5,955 nucleotides of DNA. It comes from a bacterium. Lineage in GTDB: Bacteria; Chloroflexota; Dormibacteria; UBA8260; Bog-877. Both the position numbers and the translations under genes were made by a program. The notes below the pieces were generated by a model. That model was not told the origin of the DNA, ran no database searches, and saw only the letters and a list, made by a program, of their open reading frames with translations. Where the stretch lies: contig JAKAWF010000230.1 of the NCBI GenBank assembly GCA_021817025.1, positions 1 to 5,955 of the forward strand, given 5' to 3'. Positions 1 through 5,955 of the stretch are shown here, piece after piece; the first letter of the stretch is position 1; each line of letters opens with the position of its first letter.

Positions 1-630
1 AGCGGCAACGGGGTCGACGGCTTTCACACCAAGGGCTACTTGGATGGCGATGACGACCCTTGGACCATCACCAAGGCCAATGTGAACGCGGTGGCGGTGG
101 CATGGTTCCCGGGCCTGGGATGGGCGTTGCTGGCACTGCCCATCTGGGTGTTCCTGGCGGGCGCCTGGGGGATGTTGCGGATGGCGGTGACCCGGGAGCG
201 GGCGAGGTGGCTGGGAGGACTGGTGATCGCATCGGCGGTTGCGATCCCCGTGTGGATCGGGCATTTCCTGGTTGATGGGCAGGTGGTGACGGCGGTAGCC
301 GCCAAGGGTTTGGTCCACACGTACATTGTGTCCACGGGCATCTTGCCCGCCGCGGTGTCGATTCAGGGACACTACCTGGGGCTGCTGCTGGCGGGACATG
401 CCAGGGCGTTCTCCGCGCTGGTGCCACGCCCGGGAGGCCCGGTGCTGGTGGACTTGCGGGCCGCCCTCCCCTGGTGGGGCTGGGGGATCCTGGCATTGAT
501 CGTGGCGTTCCCTTTGCTCAGGGCGGCTTGGCTGATTTGGGAAGAGTCGAAGGCGGAGCCCACTTCCCATGCGGTCGCGGGGACCGGGACCGCGCGCGGG
601 CAGCGATCCCCGACCGGCATCCCCACCTGA
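1..630 (+). CDS. Polytopic membrane protein, C-terminal part (5' end outside window)
   Basis: The reading frame is open from the first base and ends in TGA at 628-630, giving 209 residues with no N-terminus. A TTG at 40 is the first possible start, but the upstream codons also read as protein (ending FHTKGY), so the gene most likely begins outside the window. The visible part starts with a polar, acidic stretch (DGDDDPW, about residues 15-21). Four hydrophobic segments follow at roughly residues 36-59, 71-91, 106-131 and 157-181; the last is rich in Trp (PWWGWG). Short basic loops (RMAVTRERARW) separate the first two. The tail after residue 181 is hydrophilic, rich in Gly, Thr and Pro, and probably cytoplasmic. 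I see no catalytic or transporter signature and do not recognise the family. It converges on treY with a 74-base gap, so the two are not co-transcribed. That it is a real membrane protein is well supported; its function is unknown. Confidence 0.75.
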   Translation, partial: SGNGVDGFHTKGYLDGDDDPWTITKANVNAVAVAWFPGLGWALLALPIWVFLAGAWGMLRMAVTRERARWLGGLVIASAVAIPVWIGHFLVDGQVVTAVAAKGLVHTYIVSTGILPAAVSIQGHYLGLLLAGHARAFSALVPRPGGPVLVDLRAALPWWGWGILALIVAFPLLRAAWLIWEESKAEPTSHAVAGTGTARGQRSPTGIPT

Positions 631-683
631 GGCACGTCCGGCAGGCGCTTGGGCCTCCGGGCCACCGCTGTCCACCCGGCTTT

Positions 684-711
684 GGCCTGACCGCCTCCTG
701 AGCCTCAGGCC
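684..711. terminator. Inverted repeat between convergent genes, candidate terminator
   Basis: A perfect 7-base inverted repeat, GGCCTGA (684-690) and TCAGGCC (705-711), is separated by 14 bases. A shorter nested palindrome, CTGAGCCTCAG, lies at 698-708. It sits just after the membrane-protein stop and overlaps the treY stop codon (705-707), where a shared bidirectional terminator would be expected. There is no T-run on either side, so intrinsic termination is uncertain. Confidence 0.3.
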
Positions 712-3413
712 GATGTTCTGGTGAGGAGCGCGACCGGGAAGAGCCTGAGGAGATCGGCCACGGCGACCGTGGCTTCCTCGAAGGACTGGCCGTCCAGCTC
801 GCTGTGCCACCGGCCCGGCGGCAGGGGCAGGGTGGTGCCCTCCCACCCACCCCCGAGGCCCATCGTCAGGCGTGGCACCACCGTCACCACCCGATCGCAC
901 CGGGAGAACGCGAGCACGTGGTCGGCGTGGGGTCCGACCGCCCCGAGGGCCCGGTAGGTGCTCGTGGGGCCGAATGCCCCGGGCATGCAGGCGCGCAGCT
1001 GCAGGGCGGTCTTGGTCACCCAGAGCTTGGGCAGGCCGGTGTCGGAGCGCGCCATGATCGCCGCGGCGGAACTGCCCGCCAACTCCGCCAGCATCCGTTG
1101 CCGGATTCCGTAGTCGACCGGGCGGCGGTTGTCGGGGTCGACCAGGCTGTGGTCCCACAGCTCGCTTCCCTGGTAGATGTCGGGGACTCCGGGCGCGGTG
1201 AGCTTGATCAGGGTCTGGGCCAGGGAGTTCACCCGTCCCGGCTTCACCAGTGAGGCCACGAACCCATTGAGGTCTGAGCGGAAGACCGGGTCCGTCAGAC
1301 AGGTATCAGCGAAGGTGAGCAGGGCCTGTTCGTAGACAGGGTCCGGAGACTGCCATGAGGTGTGTCGTTTGGCCTCTCGAGCCGACTTCAGCAGCACTGC
1401 GGAAAGCCGGTCCCGGGGGATTGGCCAGGCTCCCACCAGGGTCTGATAGAGGTAGTACTCGTCGTTGCGCGACGGCATCCCACCCCGGCGGTGGCGCCCA
1501 TTGCGGCGGGCCCAGCGCCGCACGGTCGTGCTCCACGGCTCGGGGATCTCAGCCAGCAGGTGGATTCTGACCCGGACATCCTCACTGCGCTTGGTGTCGT
1601 GGGTGGAGGTGGCGTTGAGGGACATCGGCCAGTGCCGCTGCCGCCACTCCATCGCCTGGTGGAAGGCTGCGGGCGAGACCCCGAACTGGCCCGGATCGTC
1701 GCCCACCTCGTTCAGGGAGATCAGGCGGTAGTAACGGTAGAAGGCGGTGTCCTCGACCCCCTTGGCCATCACCGGGCCCGTGAGCTGCTGCAGACGCAGC
1801 AGCAGTTCGCGGGCGGGGCGGCCGGGGGCGCTGCCCACCAGCAGATCCCAGAGCAGCGTGAGGAGGCCGGGCTCAAGGTTGGGTCGTCGGTCCCGGGCGG
1901 TCTCCACCGCCTCCGCGATGCGGGCCGCGCTGTCGGCGTCGATGACCGCTGAGTTGGCGTCCACGTAGGTGCGGTAGACCGGGAACGATGCCGCCAGCTC
2001 GAGGAGCGCCTCGCGCAGCTCAGAGCGGGTGTGGTCACGGGCGCGGCGGTCCTGGGCGCAGATCTCCACCAGCAGCGACGTCAGCCGGCCGAGCTCGCCG
2101 CCGAAAACATCCGAGAGCACCTCACGCTTGGCCCGCTGCCGGACCGTGGCGAAGTCGTCCCGCTCGCCGGTGAAGTCGCGGTAGAGCTCGGTCAGTGGCT
2201 CCTCCCCGCGGCGGTCGACGAGGACACCTCCAACCAGCCGGAGGAAGTCGTACCCTGTGGTACCAGCCACCGGCCATGAGTTCGGGAGGTGCTCCCCTGC
2301 TCCCAGGATCTTCTCGGTCACCACCCAGGCGCCTGGGGAGGCGCCGCGCAGCCGGGTGAGGTATTCATGCGGATCCCACAGCCCGTCGATGTGGTCCACT
2401 CGGAGGGCCGAGACCTCGCCGGCACCGAGCCAGCCCAGGAGCAGCTGGTGGCGATCAGCGAAGACATCGGGTTCCTCCACCCGCAGGCCCGCCAGGGTGG
2501 TGATGTCGAAGAACCGGCGGTAGTTGAGGTTCCAGTTGGCGGATCTCCAGGGCGCGAGTTGGTAGTGCTGAAGTTGGAGGACCTCGTCCAGCCTTTCTGG
2601 ATCGGAGTTGATCTCGCTCAGGATCGCGTCGAGGGAGTCCCTGAGCCCGGGCGCCTGAGCAATCCTGGCGGCCACCAGCGTGATCGCCGGGCCACCAACC
2701 CCGCCGGGAGCGTCGCTCCCCGCCGCGGGGGCGGTGGCCACAGCCATGACAGCCTCTGTGAGCGCTGGGTCAGCCAAGCCCAGGCGCTGCCCAGCCAGCC
2801 GCAAGAGGTGGATGACCGAGAGGGCCGAAAGTGGGAACCGCCACTCCCCGTAGGCGACCTCCACAGCGGCTCCCTCACGAACCAGGCGGATCTCACAGGT
2901 CCCCACCAGCCGACCGTAGTCACCCCTGAGGACTGGGACCAGGAGGCGGTCGCGCAGGCTTGGATCGGGCGGATCCCAGTCGATGTCGAAGTAGCCGGCG
3001 TAGGGGCTGGCCGGGCCGCATGCCAGCACGTCCCACCACCACCGATTCTCTCTGCCCCCCACAGCCAGGTGGTTGGGAACCACATCCAGCACCTCGCCCA
3101 TTCCGCGGTTGCCAAGAGCGGTGCGGAGCAGCTGCAGCTCCCCTGGGCCACCCAACCCGTCGCTCACCCGGTGCGGGTCGACGATGTCGTAGCCATGAGA
3201 GCTGCCCGGCCCTGCTTGGAGGTAGGGCGAGGAGTAGAGATGGCTGATGCCGAGCCGGTGCAGATAGGCAACGATGGCGCGCGCCGCCGCGAAGCCGAAG
3301 CCCGGTCCGAGCTGGACGCGGTAGGTCGCCCTGGGCGCCCAAGCAGCGTGGGCCCCGGGCTCGGCTGCCGTCACACCGGCCGTTGCCACCGGGTGAACCT
3401 GAGTCAAGCCCAC
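705..3413 (-). CDS. treY: Malto-oligosyltrehalose synthase (maltooligosyl trehalose synthase, GH13)
   Basis: This cytoplasmic enzyme isomerises the reducing-end alpha-1,4 link of maltodextrins to alpha,alpha-1,1, making maltooligosyltrehalose. In the TreY-TreZ route, TreZ then releases trehalose. The 902-residue protein has the family landmarks in order: TYRVQL (30-35), LGISHLYSSPYLQA (54-67), GSSHGYDIVDP (70-80), GH13 region I DVVPNHLA (110-117), YRRFFDI (298-304), region II LRVDHIDG with nucleophile Asp340, region III VVTEKIL with acid/base Glu367, MAKGVEDTAFYRY (549-561), region IV STHDTKRSED with Asp606, PGVPDIYQG (741-749) and the end motif FPVALL (892-897). It is complete and all three catalytic carboxylates are present. 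Length is somewhat above the usual 700-830. The GTG start at 3413 has a GAGGGG 10 bases upstream; GTG codons at 3389 and 3374 are alternatives, because conservation starts only near residue 30. No treZ or glgX is visible. The upstream neighbour is an IS607 remnant whose tnpB tail overlaps this start. Confidence 0.96.
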   Translation of the reverse strand: MGLTQVHPVATAGVTAAEPGAHAAWAPRATYRVQLGPGFGFAAARAIVAYLHRLGISHLYSSPYLQAGPGSSHGYDIVDPHRVSDGLGGPGELQLLRTALGNRGMGEVLDVVPNHLAVGGRENRWWWDVLACGPASPYAGYFDIDWDPPDPSLRDRLLVPVLRGDYGRLVGTCEIRLVREGAAVEVAYGEWRFPLSALSVIHLLRLAGQRLGLADPALTEAVMAVATAPAAGSDAPGGVGGPAITLVAARIAQAPGLRDSLDAILSEINSDPERLDEVLQLQHYQLAPWRSANWNLNYRRFFDITTLAGLRVEEPDVFADRHQLLLGWLGAGEVSALRVDHIDGLWDPHEYLTRLRGASPGAWVVTEKILGAGEHLPNSWPVAGTTGYDFLRLVGGVLVDRRGEEPLTELYRDFTGERDDFATVRQRAKREVLSDVFGGELGRLTSLLVEICAQDRRARDHTRSELREALLELAASFPVYRTYVDANSAVIDADSAARIAEAVETARDRRPNLEPGLLTLLWDLLVGSAPGRPARELLLRLQQLTGPVMAKGVEDTAFYRYYRLISLNEVGDDPGQFGVSPAAFHQAMEWRQRHWPMSLNATSTHDTKRSEDVRVRIHLLAEIPEPWSTTVRRWARRNGRHRRGGMPSRNDEYYLYQTLVGAWPIPRDRLSAVLLKSAREAKRHTSWQSPDPVYEQALLTFADTCLTDPVFRSDLNGFVASLVKPGRVNSLAQTLIKLTAPGVPDIYQGSELWDHSLVDPDNRRPVDYGIRQRMLAELAGSSAAAIMARSDTGLPKLWVTKTALQLRACMPGAFGPTSTYRALGAVGPHADHVLAFSRCDRVVTVVPRLTMGLGGGWEGTTLPLPPGRWHSELDGQSFEEATVAVADLLRLFPVALLTRTSA

Positions 3414-3922
3414 TGCTGGGGCACCCCTCGCGGGGTTCCTCGCCCAGTGCTGAGTTCGGTTCTGGCCTCACCGCGGACCGCCCGCGCCGAAGCGCCGGTC
3501 TTACCTCCACTCCCCGGGTGCCCGGTCGTCCGAGCATCCGAGCCGTCGCCTGTGCCATCCAGAGATGGCCCGAGAGCGAACGGGGCCGGGGCTCCAACTG
3601 AGCCCCAACTGGCATGGTCCGGCCAGTCGCGGAGGTCTTGAGCCGCGTTGACGTCCCGGTCGACCAGTTCCCCGGTGACCGCGCCCACCAGCATCTTGTC
3701 GAGCTTGGGCTTGGCGACCAGTCGACAACCACAGCCGGGGTGTGCCTGGCTGGAGAGAAACCAGACGGTCACGGCCTCGACCGCCGCCCGGTGAGCCTCG
3801 AAATCGCCGGTCAGCCTCACCCGGCGCGACAGTTTGCCCGGCGCTTGGGCAGGTGGATGCACCCCGTCGCTGGCAGCGGCGATCCTGGCCGCCGCTTTGG
3901 CGGTACCGGCCCCCACTGTCAC
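3404..3922 (-). pseudogene. tnpB: IS607-type TnpB (RNA-guided nuclease), C-terminal remnant
   Basis: Intact TnpB is an RNA-guided RuvC-like nuclease of about 370-450 residues. This frame (GTG at 3922, TGA at 3404-3406) encodes only 172. The recognisable part starts near residue 54 with WFLSSQ, followed by a zinc-ribbon-like HPGCGC, then KPKLDKML (71-78). VTGELVDRDVNAA (82-94) carries the last RuvC Asp in the DRDVNAA motif. The tail has RDWPDHAS, GSVGAPAP and a Gly/Arg/Thr-rich end with GEARTEL and GTPRGVP, all familiar from actinobacterial IS607 TnpB. The N-terminal wedge region and first RuvC motifs are missing, and one zinc-ribbon cysteine appears lost (His where SSxxC is usual). Residues 1-53 are only loosely TnpB-like and may be scrambled sequence from a deletion. 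The GTG overlaps the tnpA stop (GTGA). The stop lies inside the treY start region. Non-functional as a nuclease. Confidence 0.8.
3423..3436 (-). other. GNRA-capped hairpin overlapping the putative treY ribosome binding site
   Basis: Read on the minus strand, this is ACCCC-GCGA-GGGGT: a perfect 5-bp stem with a GNRA-type GCGA tetraloop. The 3' arm contains the GAGGGG that is the best Shine-Dalgarno candidate for treY, 10 bases before its GTG. The same bases encode the GTPRGVP tail of the TnpB remnant. In intact IS607 elements, the end of tnpB also encodes the 3' end of the omega (guide) RNA, so this hairpin could be a leftover of that scaffold. Folding and role are inferred. Confidence 0.4.
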
Positions 3923-4447
3923 GCCAGCACCTCGGAATCACAGGCGAGTTCCACGGCCCGCCGGGCGCACATCGAGGTGAGGAGCTCGGTCATGTCCCGC
4001 CCCAGGTCGTCGTCACCCTCGGCTGGGCCCACCCCCAACAGCCGGCCTCCCCGCGCCGACAGCGCGGCCTCCACGTATTCCGCTCCGAAGCGGGCAAACC
4101 GGTCCCGATGCTCCACCGCGATCGTGGCCCCCGACTCATCCCGCGGCAGCGCGAGGAACTTGCGCCGTTGCGCGCGGAGCCCACACAGGTGATCACCCGA
4201 CCCCCCGGGAGCCCCTCGCCCCCGCGGTGACCCGGGCCACCCGCCGGTCGAGGTCGGCCAGCTTCTCCGCCGAGAAGACGCGGGCGGAGACGGCGACGCT
4301 GCCAGTGGCGGCGGCTGAACCGGGAGCGTCGACCAGGATCGGGCCACCGACGCGGCCCGCCGGCACCGGCAGCTCTCCAGCTCGGAACCAACGGTACGCG
4401 GTCACCGGATGAATCCCTTGCAGCCTCGCCCACTCCTTCACGTTCAT
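3919..4447 (-). pseudogene. tnpA: IS607-type serine recombinase (transposase TnpA), frameshifted
   Basis: The ATG at 4447 opens MNVKEWARLQGIHPVTAYRW, the MerR-like DNA-binding helix-turn-helix of IS607 TnpA. It continues through LPVPAGRVGG and ILVDAP to the recombinase start VSARVFSAEKLADLDRRVARV. That frame stops at TGA 4192-4194. Homology resumes in a second frame with GEGLPGGRVITCVGSARNG (about 4165-4223). It then passes to a third frame with RRKFLALPRD, HRDRFARFGAEYVEAAL, DDDLGRDMTELLTSMCAR and a stop at 3919-3921. At least two indels are therefore needed, near 4220 and near 4165. The usual YARVSS motif reads SARVFS, so the catalytic serine, normally the first residue after ARV, is Phe (codon TTC; TCC would be Ser). 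The C-terminal LYG before RRA is also missing. In an intact element this protein joins DNA ends through a Ser intermediate; here it is inactive. Confidence 0.88.
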
Positions 4448-4463
4448 CTCCGCCCACCACACC

Positions 4464-4676
4464 GTGTCCTACGAGCAACTGTTCGCAACCCTCACCCTCA
4501 GCCGGCCCTTCGGGGCCTCCAGCGTCGACCAGGTCGGCGACCTCTGCGAGTCGTTCATCGCGGGGCTGGGGCTCCCGGGCAGCCTCCGCGCGGCGGGCGT
4601 GGAACCTCAGCAGCTGAGCGAGTTCCTGACGATGGTGCCCGAGCAGTGGCACCCGATCGTGCGCGCCTGCGGGTGA
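4464..4676 (+). CDS. Short ORF, probable 3' remnant of a larger gene; faint Fe-alcohol dehydrogenase-like C-terminus
   Basis: GTG at 4464 to TGA at 4674-4676 encodes 70 residues. Nearly every codon ends in G or C (exceptions CAA, GCA, GAA, CCT), which is strong coding evidence in this genome. The frame stays open upstream to a TGA at 4410-4412, but that stretch lies opposite tnpA and is unlikely to be translated. The protein is mostly helical and soluble, with CESFIAGLGLPGSLRAAGV in the middle. A GLP-x-x-LR-x-x-GV pattern near the end of a protein recalls C-terminal domains of iron-containing alcohol dehydrogenases. This is recognition from memory only and is weak. No good ribosome binding site precedes the GTG. 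The ORF begins exactly where the IS607 remnant ends, so I read it as a gene tail whose 5' part was lost by insertion or later deletion. It may equally be a small intact gene of unknown function. Confidence 0.5.
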   Translation: MSYEQLFATLTLSRPFGASSVDQVGDLCESFIAGLGLPGSLRAAGVEPQQLSEFLTMVPEQWHPIVRACG

Positions 4677-4677
4677 C

Positions 4678-4704
4678 CGGGCCGGGTCACACCCGGGCGG
4701 CCCG
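4678..4704. terminator. GC-rich inverted repeat between convergent genes, candidate terminator
   Basis: A perfect 6-bp stem, CCGGGT (4682-4687) and ACCCGG (4691-4696), closes a 3-base loop. The flanking CGGGCC (4678-4683) and GGCCCG (4699-4704) give an alternative outer pairing. It fills the 34-base gap between the plus-strand short ORF and the minus-strand permease stop codon, a natural place for a two-way terminator. No T-run follows on either strand. Confidence 0.35.
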
Positions 4705-4710
4705 CCTCGA

Positions 4711-5607
4711 TCAGGGTTCGGCCATGACCGGGGCCAAGTCGCCGGGACCTCCGGGGCCAGGCACCCAGGTGGCCAGGCCGGATCCGACCAGGATCAGCGC
4801 GAAGCCGAAGGCGGTGCCGCCAGTGAAGCGCTCGTGCAGCAGCAACACCCCCAGGGCCACCGCCACCGCCGGGTTGACGTAGGCGATGACGGTCGCCCGC
4901 ACCGCCCCGATGTGAGTGATGAGCTCGAAGAAGAAAATGAACGCCAGCGCCGTGCACACCACTCCCAGAAAGGCGACCGACCCTATCACCGCTCCCGCGG
5001 GGACGGTCTGGGGATGCTGCCCGATCGCCACCGGCAGGTAGGCGACCGCGCAAAAGGCCAGGGACCAGGCGACCACCCCCAGCCCGGGCAGGTGGGAGAG
5101 GCGGCGCGCCAGGATCTGGGGACCGATGGCGTAGCAAATGACCACCGCGGCCATCTCGGCCCCGGCGACCGGCGTCATGCTGCCGAGGTCGAAACCCAGC
5201 ACCGCTCCAACCCCGAGCAGGCCCACCAGAAGCCCGGTCAACTGGCGGGGGCCCAGCCGCTGCCGATAGCCGGTGGCCCAAGCGATGACGGTGCCCGCCA
5301 GGGGAACAGCCGCCACCAGCAGTCCCGACAGTGAGCTGGTGATGTGGCGCTCGGCGTCGGAGAGCAGGAACCACGGCACGGCGATCTCCACGACGGCGAA
5401 GCCCAGCAGCGGCCCCCAGGAGGGCAGGACCACCCGCAGTTGGTGCCGGTGAGCGGCCAGCGGGAGCAGGATCAGGGCGCCGATGGCGGTCCGCCAGAAG
5501 ACCAGCTCGGCTGGGCTGATCGCCCGGACCGAGACTCTGATCAGCAGGTAGGGAAGTCCCCAGATCAGGCACATCCCCAAGAACAGCAGCCAGGTCCGCC
5601 GGTTCAC
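4711..5607 (-). CDS. EamA/DMT-superfamily permease (10 TM)
   Basis: This is an inner-membrane transporter of the drug/metabolite transporter superfamily. Such proteins usually move amino acids, metabolites or small drugs across the membrane; the substrate cannot be read from sequence. The 298 residues fit the family's usual size of about 290-300. There are about ten hydrophobic segments in two EamA repeats, roughly residues 5-133 and 148-281. The first repeat opens with LIWGLPYLLIRV (14-25) and PAELVFWRTAIGALILLPL (32-50). The second ends with the characteristic YVNPAVAVALGVLLLHERFT (243-262). The short tail (GPGGPGD...) is hydrophilic. I chose the GTG at 5607 because GGAGGA lies 3 bases upstream (5611-5616) and the first helix begins right after it. 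A longer frame to 5847 would run through the tRNA gene and has no protein-like content. Upstream lie 182 bases and then tRNA-Arg, both on the same strand. Confidence 0.93.
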   Translation of the reverse strand: MNRRTWLLFLGMCLIWGLPYLLIRVSVRAISPAELVFWRTAIGALILLPLAAHRHQLRVVLPSWGPLLGFAVVEIAVPWFLLSDAERHITSSLSGLLVAAVPLAGTVIAWATGYRQRLGPRQLTGLLVGLLGVGAVLGFDLGSMTPVAGAEMAAVVICYAIGPQILARRLSHLPGLGVVAWSLAFCAVAYLPVAIGQHPQTVPAGAVIGSVAFLGVVCTALAFIFFFELITHIGAVRATVIAYVNPAVAVALGVLLLHERFTGGTAFGFALILVGSGLATWVPGPGGPGDLAPVMAEP

Positions 5608-5789
5608 ATATCCTCCGCGCCGGGCGCCGTCGAAGCGGTCGAGCCTTGATCCCGCGCGTCCGATCCCGACCTGCCCGCGGTCGCTCAGGTGGTCCGCAAG
5701 TGCCCGTCTCCCAGTTCGCCAGGGCTCCCCCAGCTCACGCCGGCGACCGGAGCCTGAGTGTAGTGGCACCGCCGGACTGGGACAGAGCG
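5608..5789 (-). other. Leader between tRNA-Arg and the permease
   Basis: These 182 bases hold no convincing gene. On the minus strand a TACACT at 5756-5761 could be a -10 box for the permease, but no good -35 hexamer lies 16-19 bases before it. Read-through from the tRNA transcription unit is the alternative. No clear T-tailed terminator follows the tRNA. Confidence 0.3.
5611..5616 (-). promoter_or_regulatory. Ribosome binding site that fixes the permease start
   Basis: GGAGGA on the minus strand is followed by TAT and then the GTG at 5607. It is the only strong Shine-Dalgarno match near the N-terminal helix. It decides for the 298-residue product over the much longer open frame. Confidence 0.7.
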
Positions 5790-5861
<72 letters not shown>

Positions 5862-5921
5862 TCGCCGCCGGGGACGCGGCTGACGCCGATTGCCCAACTG
5901 GGACCGAACCGCGACAGTCCT

Positions 5922-5951
5922 AGCCTACTCGTCCTCGTCGCCGATCGTGAA
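5922..5951 (-). promoter_or_regulatory. Candidate promoter for tRNA-Arg
   Basis: On the minus strand TTCACG (5946-5951) and TAGGCT (5922-5927) are 18 bases apart. They resemble sigma70-type -35 (TTGACA, 4 of 6) and -10 (TAnnnT) boxes. Initiation would fall near 5915, about 54 bases before the mature tRNA. The boxes overlap the end of the possible upstream ORF. Support is pattern only. Confidence 0.35.
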
Positions 5952-5955
5952 CATG
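5925..5955 (-). CDS. Possible C-terminal end of a gene running off the right edge
   Basis: On the minus strand the last codons before TAG (5925-5927) read MFTIGDEDE. An acidic DEDE tail is a common protein ending and the codons are GC3-rich. Only nine residues are visible, so this is a guess from spacing and composition. The ATG seen here may be internal. Confidence 0.25.
   Translation of the reverse strand, partial: MFTIGDEDE

Larger units (their letters stand above)
3404..4463 (-). mobile_element. Decayed IS607-family insertion sequence (tnpA-tnpB remnant)
   Basis: Two adjacent minus-strand remnants have the order typical of IS607 elements: a MerR-like/serine-recombinase tnpA, then tnpB. 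The tnpA part is nearly full length but frameshifted. The tnpB part keeps only its C-terminal portion, so several hundred codons have been lost between them. IS607 elements lack terminal inverted repeats and target-site duplications, so the ends cannot be fixed from the sequence. I place the left end near the tnpA start (about 4447-4463) and the right end at or just past the tnpB stop at 3404. The element cannot encode its own movement in this state. Its remnants separate treY from a short coding fragment on the other strand. Confidence 0.8.

Noticed and set aside
40..630. TTG at 40 as the true start of the membrane protein
   Set aside because: The frame is open and protein-like back to base 1, and no ribosome binding site precedes the TTG.
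2289..3641. 450-codon open frame on the plus strand opposite treY
   Set aside because: It is antisense to a clear TreY; long antisense frames are normal at this GC content, and its product has no protein-like motifs.
2920..3732. 270-codon minus-strand frame bridging tnpB and the treY start
   Set aside because: It is out of frame with both recognised proteins, and the translation is compositionally biased without motifs.
3614..4230. Plus-strand frames of 162-192 codons across the IS remnant
   Set aside because: They are antisense to the IS607 tnpA and tnpB remnants, which show clear family homology on the minus strand; the plus-strand products are low-complexity.
4607..5572. 321-codon minus-strand frame overlapping the permease
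   Set aside because: It is a shadow rich in Arg, Gly and Pro in another frame of the permease, with no membrane segments or known motifs.

Overview
This is a high-GC bacterial window. Its codon third positions are almost all G or C, it starts genes with GTG, and it carries an IS607-type element of the kind common in actinobacteria. A high-GC Gram-positive (Actinobacteria) is the best guess; I cannot name a genus.

Layout from left to right. (1) 1-630 (+): the 3' end of a polytopic membrane protein of unknown function that enters from the left edge. (2) 705-3413 (-): a complete treY gene for malto-oligosyltrehalose synthase, convergent with the membrane protein. (3) About 3404-4463 (-): a decayed IS607-family insertion sequence. 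It consists of a frameshifted serine-recombinase gene (tnpA) followed by only the 3' part of tnpB. (4) 4464-4676 (+): a short ORF with strong coding character, probably the 3' remnant of a larger gene, with a faint resemblance to the C-terminus of iron-containing alcohol dehydrogenases. (5) 4711-5607 (-): a complete EamA/DMT-family permease. (6) 5790-5861 (-): tRNA-Arg(CCG). (7) 5925-5955 (-): possibly the last codons of another gene running off the right edge.

How the parts relate. treY supplies the first step of trehalose synthesis from maltodextrin or glycogen. Its usual partners treZ and glgX are not in the window. The tnpB tail runs directly into treY: the tnpB stop codon lies inside the first codons of treY, and a small GC hairpin encoded by the tnpB tail contains the putative treY ribosome binding site. 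The gene remnant on the other side of the element suggests that insertion and later decay remodelled this locus. The permease and the tRNA are unrelated housekeeping or transport genes, and the tRNA may share its leader with the permease.

I found no CRISPR array, phage module, toxin-antitoxin pair or other unfamiliar multi-gene system. The most interesting part is the dead IS607 element and its overlap with the treY start.
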